Assembly: GCA_038214135.1 (NCBI GenBank) | Contig: JBBQSD010000092.1 | Location: forward strand, 1 to 25,452 | DNA: 25,452 bases | Direction: 5' to 3' | Source of the DNA: JANLSE01 sp038214135 | Lineage (GTDB): Bacteria > Chloroflexota > Chloroflexia > Chloroflexales > Roseiflexaceae | Part shown: piece after piece, positions 20,926-25,452 of the stretch | How positions within the stretch are numbered: position 1 is the first letter of the stretch | Layout of the letters: the number at the start of each line of letters is the position of its first letter | Program-made: the position numbers and the translations under genes | The notes under the pieces: model-generated | Seen by the model: only the letters and a program-made list of their open reading frames with translations | What the model was told of the DNA's origin: nothing | Databases searched by the model: none

Positions 20926-21143
20926 CCAATAACACAGATTTGTACAAAATAACTAAGCATAGAAATCCAGAGCAGATCCGTCAGATGCATAACATGTCTG
21001 TAGCTCCAATGTTGCCTCTGTCAAGCCTGGTAGGTTTTCAATGTCGATCACTCGATCAAGCCAGATTGAAAGCATACGAAACGACAAATGTCTCGCTCGT
21101 GCATACTGAAAGCTGATTGCTGATAGCTCTTGGTTACAATCAT

Positions 21144-21257
21144 CTACGTGAGAATGATCTGGTGCGGCGCGGGATTGGCCGCAAGTTCCAGACGCCAACG
21201 GTGTTCACCAGCCTGACGGTTGCTCAGAATATTGAAGTAATGCTCGGCCTTCTATGA
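21144..21257 (+). pseudogene. urtD: urtD fragment (urea ABC transporter ATPase), decayed
   Basis: The open frame reads ENDLVRRGIGRKFQTPTVFT followed by SLTVAQNIEVMLGLL and stops at TGA 21255-21257. GIGRKFQTPTVF is the hallmark Q-loop region of UrtD. Only about 38 codons remain; Walker A before it and all of the signature and Walker B after it are gone. It abuts the urtE remnant in another frame. The preceding 20926-21143 holds nothing I can assign. Confidence 0.8.
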
Positions 21258-21917
21258 TCAGAGCCAGATCCTGAGCGACATCTCGCTCACGATTGCATCT
21301 GGGCAGGCCGTGTGCTTATTGGGCCGTAATGGTGTTGGCAAGACGACGCTGCTGAAGACGATTATGGGCGTGCTGCGCCCGGTTGGCGGCAGCCTCCGCT
21401 TTGGCTCCCGTGATATTACAACTACCGCGCCGCACGAGCGTGCCCGCGCTGGTATTGGCTATGTGCCACAGGGCTGCGGTATCTTTCCGTATCTAACCGT
21501 CACCGAAAATCTGCTGATGGGGCTTGAGGCCGCTCGTGCTCGGCCTGCCGATGCGCTTGATGAGGTGTATGGCTACTTTCCGGTTCTGAAGGAGATGGGC
21601 CGCCGCACGGCTGGGGTGTTGAGTAGCGGGCGGCAGCAGCAGCTCGCAATCGCCCGTGCCCTGGTGCGCCGCCCGCAATTACTATTGCTGGATGAACCAA
21701 CCGAAGGGATTTAGCCATCGATTGTGCAGCAGATCGAGGTGTCATTCGCGATCTCGAAAAGCGCGGCGATATGGCGATCCTGCTGGTTGAGCAGTTCCTC
21801 GATTTTGCCGTCAGTGCGACCAGCTTCTACTGCATCATGGAAAAGGGGCAGATCGTCGCTCGTGGCCCGACGGCGCATCTTGGCGAAGCGGCGATTAAGC
21901 AATATCTGGCGGTGTAG
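21253..21917 (+). pseudogene. urtE: urtE remnant (urea ABC transporter ATPase), nonsense plus frameshift
   Basis: YDQSQILSDISLTIASGQAV leads to Walker A GRNGVGKTT, then GIGYVPQG, a degraded signature (LSSGRQQQLAIARALVRRP) and Walker B LLLLDEP. A TAG at 21712-21714 replaces the CAG expected in EGIQPSIV. A one-base deletion near 21738-21741 shifts the rest, which in the next frame reads VIRDLEKRGDMAILLVEQFL and ends EAAIKQYLAV at TAG 21915. The first few codons including the start are also missing. The gene is therefore inactive unless there are sequencing errors. An in-frame internal ATG could give only a truncated ATPase. Confidence 0.85.
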
Positions 21918-21921
21918 TGGT

Positions 21922-22158
21922 CAGGATTCAGGAGTCAGGAGTCAGAATAGAGACGTTCGCGGATCATGAAGATTGAGGAAATAATTGGGGAACGATGGAT
22001 GCCTCTCCATGCGCAGGCTGAAGCCTGCGGCAAGAGGATGGTGGCCCAGCGCATGGTGTTGCCCATAGCCGCAGGCTTCAGCCTGCGGGGCATCGTGCGA
22101 TACCCGATTAAAATAGTAAAGATCCATTATCCACAGATTGCGCAGATTGCGCAGATTG
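21922..22158. repeat. Palindromic and tandem intergenic repeats
   Basis: CAGGAGTCAGGAGTCAG (near 21929) is a short tandem. CGCAGGCTGAAGCCTGCGG (22012-22030) and CCGCAGGCTTCAGCCTGCGG (22069-22088) are each palindromic and form a larger inverted pair. GCGCAGATT-type 9-mers are repeated at 22132-22158. The same GCAGGCTGAAGCC unit is at 18816-18829. Dispersed repeat family, no gene. Confidence 0.65.
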
Positions 22159-22178
22159 GGCTGATGGCCAATAGCTGC

Positions 22179-22889
22179 CTAGCGATGGGTTGTGACGCCG
22201 ACCTGCTGGCACATATCAAGAATAGGGCAGCTTGAACACCTAGGCTGGTTCCCTGTACAGATATGCTTACCAAACGGCACCAGCAGTTGATTAAGTTCGA
22301 TCCAGGATTCGCGTGGCACGATTGCTTCGAGCGCGAGCAGCGTACGCTCAGGAGTTGTTGCTGCCACATAACCCCAGCGGTTTGTCACCCGATGGACATG
22401 AATATCCACCCCGATCCATGGTTCAGCACAGGCAATACCAAGGGCAAGGTTTGCACATTTCGGCCCAACACCATTGAAGGAGAGCAGGACATTGCGATCA
22501 CACGGCAGTTGGCCATCGTACTCCTGCACCGTGCGTTGCGCGATCTCGTGGATCTGCTGGGCTTTGCGTTCGTGAAAGGAACTCTCCTGGATCAGTGTGT
22601 CGATCTGGGCTACGGTTAACTGGCCCATAGCCTGCGGAGTGCGGGCTTGGGCAAAAAGCCGCAGCGCCGTTGGCAGCATCACTTCGTCATAGGTTCGTAT
22701 CGATATGATGCAGGCGATCAGTTGCTCGAAGAGTGATGTATATCCGCGCTCGGCCAATTCGAACATTGCGGCCTTGGGCCACGGCGCGACCGCAATACGC
22801 AGCCGCGACAGCGCAATGGTGAGGTCAAATGGTTGTTTTGCTAATGGTTCGTGTTTCACTATTGCGTTTCCTAGAGCCATCTTGATCAT
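22179..22889 (-). CDS. Endonuclease III-like DNA glycosylase (HhH-GPD, 4Fe-4S)
   Basis: 236 residues. The helix-hairpin-helix FNGVGPKCANLALG supplies the catalytic lysine position, and VDIHVHRVTNRWG the catalytic aspartate. The C-terminal CTGNQPRCSSCPILDMC gives the C-x6-C-x2-C-x5-C iron-sulfur cluster. It removes oxidised pyrimidines and cleaves abasic DNA. It is somewhat longer than E. coli Nth and has FNGVG instead of LPGVG, so it is a diverged paralogue. Start with AGGA five to six bases before the ATG. It is inserted in the urease region on the opposite strand. Confidence 0.9.
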   Translation of the reverse strand: MIKMALGNAIVKHEPLAKQPFDLTIALSRLRIAVAPWPKAAMFELAERGYTSLFEQLIACIISIRTYDEVMLPTALRLFAQARTPQAMGQLTVAQIDTLIQESSFHERKAQQIHEIAQRTVQEYDGQLPCDRNVLLSFNGVGPKCANLALGIACAEPWIGVDIHVHRVTNRWGYVAATTPERTLLALEAIVPRESWIELNQLLVPFGKHICTGNQPRCSSCPILDMCQQVGVTTHR

Positions 22890-22957
22890 TCAGATCCTAT
22901 TGTATACTACACAATCAGTGAATAGCAAAAAGTGTTCCGCAAAGAGCTTGAGTCGGT

Positions 22958-23015
22958 CAATAATCGAGTCATCGGCAATCATCAAGCAATAATCGAGTCA
23001 TCAGCAGTCATCAAA
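22958..23015. repeat. Two tandem 29 bp repeats upstream of ureC
   Basis: 22958-22986 and 22987-23015 match at 26 of 29 bases; both begin CAATAATCGAGTCATC. They end 15 bp before the ureC start and may affect its leader. 22890-22957 has no gene and no clear promoter. Confidence 0.8.
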
Positions 23016-23030
23016 TAGCGGGAGCTTGTC

Positions 23031-24749
23031 ATGGCCTTCATATCACGCCAGCGCTATGCCGCACTGTATGGCCCAACCGTCGGGGATCGGGTGCGATTGG
23101 CCGATACACAGCTCCAGATCCAGATCGAACGCGATCTGCTGACCCACGGCGATGAGGCGGTGTTTGGTGGCGGCAAGACGATCCGTGATGGTATGGCCCA
23201 GCGTTCAAACGCAACCCGCGCATCTGGTGCGCTCGATCTGGTGATCACCAATGTGATTGTACTCGACCCGATACTGGGGGTGGTCAAGGCCGATATCGGC
23301 ATTCGCGATGGGCGGATTGTTGGCGTTGGCAAGGCTGGCAACCCCGATATGATGGATGGCGTCAGCCCGAATCTGGTGATTGGCCCTGGAACCGAAGTGA
23401 TCGCTGGTGAACACCTGATCGCGACACCCGGTGCAATCGATAGCCATATTCACATGATCAGCCCCCAACAGATCTATGAAGCGCTCTCCAATGGCGTTAC
23501 AACCATGATTGGTGGCGGGACTGGCCCGGCAGATGGGACGAATGCGACCACCAGCACGCCAGGCCCCTGGTATATCCATCGTATGCTCGAAGCCGCCGAA
23601 GCGCTGCCGATCAACTGGGGCTTGCTCGGCAAAGGCAATGCCAGCACACCAGAGGCATTGCGCGAGCAGATCGAGGCGGGCGTGTGTGGACTGAAGGACC
23701 ACGAGGATTGGGGCACAACGCCAGCGGTGATCGATTGCTCGCTACGAGTCGCGGATGAGTATGATGTGCAGGTTGCTATTCATACCGATACACTGAATGA
23801 GAGTGGTTTTGTTGAGGATACGATCAGCGCGATTGCGGGACGGACGATTCATACGTACCATACCGAGGGTGCCGGCGGCGGCCATGCGCCCGACATCATC
23901 AAGATTGCGGCACTGCCCAACATTCTGCCATCGAGCACCAACCCGACCAGGCCATACACGATCAATACACTTGCCGAACACCTCGACATGCTGATGGTCT
24001 GCCATCACCTGAACCCGCAGATCGCCGAGGATGTGGCCTTTGCCGAGAGCCGTATTCGCAAGGAAACAATTGCCGCCGAGGATGTTCTTCACGACCTTGG
24101 CGTGATTTCCATGTATTCCTCCGATTCACAGGCCATGGGCCGAGTTGGCGAGGTGGTCACACGTGCATTCCAGACGGCGCATAAGATGTTGGTGCAGCGT
24201 GGCAAACTGCCAGAAGATAAGGCAGAACACGATAATGCGCGGGTATTGCGCTATCTGGCCAAGCTAACGGTCAACCCGGCATTGGCGCATGGCATTGCCC
24301 ACGAAGTCGGTAGCCTCACGCCTGGGCATCTGGCCGATATTGTGCTATGGGATCCAGCCTATTTCGGGGCCAAGCCCAAGATGATCATCAAGGGTGGCAT
24401 GATCATCTGGGCAGCCATGGGCGATCCGAACGCATCGATTCCGACACCACAACCGGTGTTCTATCGCCCAATGTTTGGAGCGTTTGGTAAAGCCCTTGGC
24501 CGCACCTGTGTCAATTTTATGTCCAAAGCAGCCATCGATCTTGGTGTGCCCGAACGGCTTGGCCTCAACCGCCGCTGTGTTGCTGTCCAGGGCTGCCGCT
24601 CGATTGGCAAGCAGGATATGGTGCGGAACAATTCCATGCCAGCTATCGAAGTAAATCCTGAAACGTACCAGGTCTTCGTTGATGGCGTTCTGGCAACCTG
24701 CGAGCCAGCCGAGACACTGCCACTGACTCAGTTGTATTATTTGGTGTAA
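23031..24749 (+). CDS. ureC: Urease alpha subunit (catalytic)
   Basis: 572 residues, full length. Nickel ligands and active-site residues are all present: His139 and His141 in DSHIHMISPQQ, carbamylated Lys222 in CGLKDHEDWG, His251 in VAIHTDTLNESG, His277 in TYHTEGAGGGHAPD, His325 in MVCHHLN, and Asp365 in MYSSDSQAMGR. GGGAG seven bases before the ATG. The enzyme hydrolyses urea with two Ni ions. Followed by ureF with a 1-base overlap. Confidence 0.99.
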   Translation: MAFISRQRYAALYGPTVGDRVRLADTQLQIQIERDLLTHGDEAVFGGGKTIRDGMAQRSNATRASGALDLVITNVIVLDPILGVVKADIGIRDGRIVGVGKAGNPDMMDGVSPNLVIGPGTEVIAGEHLIATPGAIDSHIHMISPQQIYEALSNGVTTMIGGGTGPADGTNATTSTPGPWYIHRMLEAAEALPINWGLLGKGNASTPEALREQIEAGVCGLKDHEDWGTTPAVIDCSLRVADEYDVQVAIHTDTLNESGFVEDTISAIAGRTIHTYHTEGAGGGHAPDIIKIAALPNILPSSTNPTRPYTINTLAEHLDMLMVCHHLNPQIAEDVAFAESRIRKETIAAEDVLHDLGVISMYSSDSQAMGRVGEVVTRAFQTAHKMLVQRGKLPEDKAEHDNARVLRYLAKLTVNPALAHGIAHEVGSLTPGHLADIVLWDPAYFGAKPKMIIKGGMIIWAAMGDPNASIPTPQPVFYRPMFGAFGKALGRTCVNFMSKAAIDLGVPERLGLNRRCVAVQGCRSIGKQDMVRNNSMPAIEVNPETYQVFVDGVLATCEPAETLPLTQLYYLV

Positions 24750-25423
24750 TGATCAACCTCCTATCAACCCTCCAACTCGCCGATTCCTTCTTCCCCAGCG
24801 GGATGTTCACCCAATCGCATGGGCTGGAGCGGTTGGTTGAAATGGGACTTCATGGCGAAGATCAGCTCGGCGCAATCCTTCAAACCTGCCTGCTGCATGT
24901 CGTTGGCCCTGCCGATGCACTCGCAGCTCGTTGGGTGGTTCGCTGTGCTGCTACCAATAATCTTGAAACGATTATGTCAATCGATCAACGATTAGAAGCA
25001 ACTAAACTCGCAGCCGAGGGCCGGGTTGCATCGCGGCGTTGTGGCGGGCGAATCCTACAACTTGGCGCAGAACTCTATCCCGATGGCCTATCGGCACGCT
25101 ACAGCCAGCTAGTTCGTTCTGGACAAATCCCTGGGCATCAGGCGATTGCGCTGGCATTATTGGCTGCCTCTGCTGGCTTGGATGAACAGACCGCTGCGCT
25201 GATTGAGCTGCATGCCTTCAGCGTCAGCTTGCTCAGTGCTGCTGTACGGCTGAGTGTGATCGATCATATCGGTGCCCAGCGTTTACTATTGCACGCTCAA
25301 CCAATTATGGCCGAAGCAGCCAGTGCCCAATTCGATTGGCAGGCGATTGGTGGGTTTGCGCCAGCGATTGAACTCGCCCAATTTCAGCATCGCTATGCGC
25401 TCGGGCATATGTTTGTGTCGTAG
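24749..25423 (+). CDS. ureF: Urease accessory protein UreF
   Basis: 224 residues, complete. The start codon overlaps the ureC stop (TAATG). LQLADSFFPSGMFTQSHGLE near the N-terminus is diagnostic, and the protein is all-helical with the conserved C-terminal PAIELAQFQHRYALGHMFVS. UreF acts with UreD/H and UreG in nickel delivery and carbamylation of UreC. ureG and ureD are not in the window and may follow. The last 29 bases hold no feature beyond a C-rich repeat-like start. Confidence 0.96.
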   Translation: MINLLSTLQLADSFFPSGMFTQSHGLERLVEMGLHGEDQLGAILQTCLLHVVGPADALAARWVVRCAATNNLETIMSIDQRLEATKLAAEGRVASRRCGGRILQLGAELYPDGLSARYSQLVRSGQIPGHQAIALALLAASAGLDEQTAALIELHAFSVSLLSAAVRLSVIDHIGAQRLLLHAQPIMAEAASAQFDWQAIGGFAPAIELAQFQHRYALGHMFVS

Positions 25424-25452
25424 CCCTCACCCCTGGCCCCTCTCCAGTGGGA

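Noticed and set aside
20953..21198. Minus-strand 81-codon frame before the urtD relic
   Set aside because: Has a leucine-rich segment (LSIWLDRVIDIENLPGLTEA) that might be a gene fragment, but it overlaps the urtD remnant antisense and matches no family I recognise.
22127..22135. TTATCCACA, a perfect DnaA box
   Set aside because: A single copy inside a repeat-rich spacer with no AT-rich unwinding region, dnaA or dnaN nearby; probably chance or part of the tandem repeat.
1..25452. CRISPR array
   Set aside because: No regularly spaced direct repeats of 23-40 bp with unique spacers and no cas gene; the 29 bp tandem at 22958 has no spacer.

Overview
The window looks like a chromosomal segment of a Chloroflexota-type bacterium. 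This is an inference from overall gene style (GH78 rhamnosidase, ILVBL-like TPP enzyme, CPA1 antiporter, urease) and from the stuttering intergenic repeats; no rRNA or marker gene fixes the taxon. It carries a 12.4 kb integrated mobile element inserted in a tRNA-Arg(CCG) gene.

Layout. (1) 2-1843: 3' part of a GH78 alpha-L-rhamnosidase, then a small inverted-repeat (MITE-like) unit and a minus-strand terminator that originally served the tRNA. (2) 2111-14491: the element, bounded by a 16 bp direct repeat that is the 3' end of the tRNA. Left arm, plus strand: an archaeo-eukaryotic-primase-like replication protein, small proteins, a terminase-small-subunit-like HTH protein and an orphan tape-measure-like tail. 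Then a 240 bp cluster of eight TGTGCGA heptamers. Middle, minus strand: a HEPN two-gene module, a membrane-anchored PD-(D/E)XK nuclease, an FtsK/HerA-like ATPase, a four-helix membrane protein and an XRE repressor. Right arm, plus strand, driven by a consensus promoter facing away from the repressor: an amidoligase, a zinc-ribbon protein, two small proteins, a sigma-like factor, two structured RNA regions, a small protein and a large serine recombinase. (3) 14478-14550: the tRNA with its own promoter. (4) 14771-19897: a hypothetical protein, a Na+/H+ antiporter, an ILVBL/HACL2-like TPP enzyme and a branched-chain aminotransferase. (5) 20087-25423: ureA, ureB, decayed remnants of urtD and urtE, an endonuclease III-like gene, ureC and ureF.

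How it may work together. The element has parts for integration (recombinase), replication (primase-like protein, iteron-like repeats), DNA translocation (FtsK-like ATPase plus membrane partner), a lysogeny-type switch (XRE with paired operators), stability or defence (HEPN pair, nuclease) and an unusual amidoligase operon. This resembles the logic of actinomycete integrative and conjugative elements that move DNA with one FtsK-like protein, but it uses a serine recombinase and sits in what seems to be a Chloroflexota host.

The most striking sequence-level observations are these. The reconstructed attP is a 58 bp partial palindrome. The recombinase reading frame crosses the att core, so integration swaps its C-terminus. 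The host tRNA terminator has been displaced and a replacement hairpin lies inside the recombinase gene. A 16 bp palindrome recurs five times and only within the element. Two genes share a duplicated leader hairpin. A ~94 nt long hairpin with a competing fold precedes the recombinase operon.
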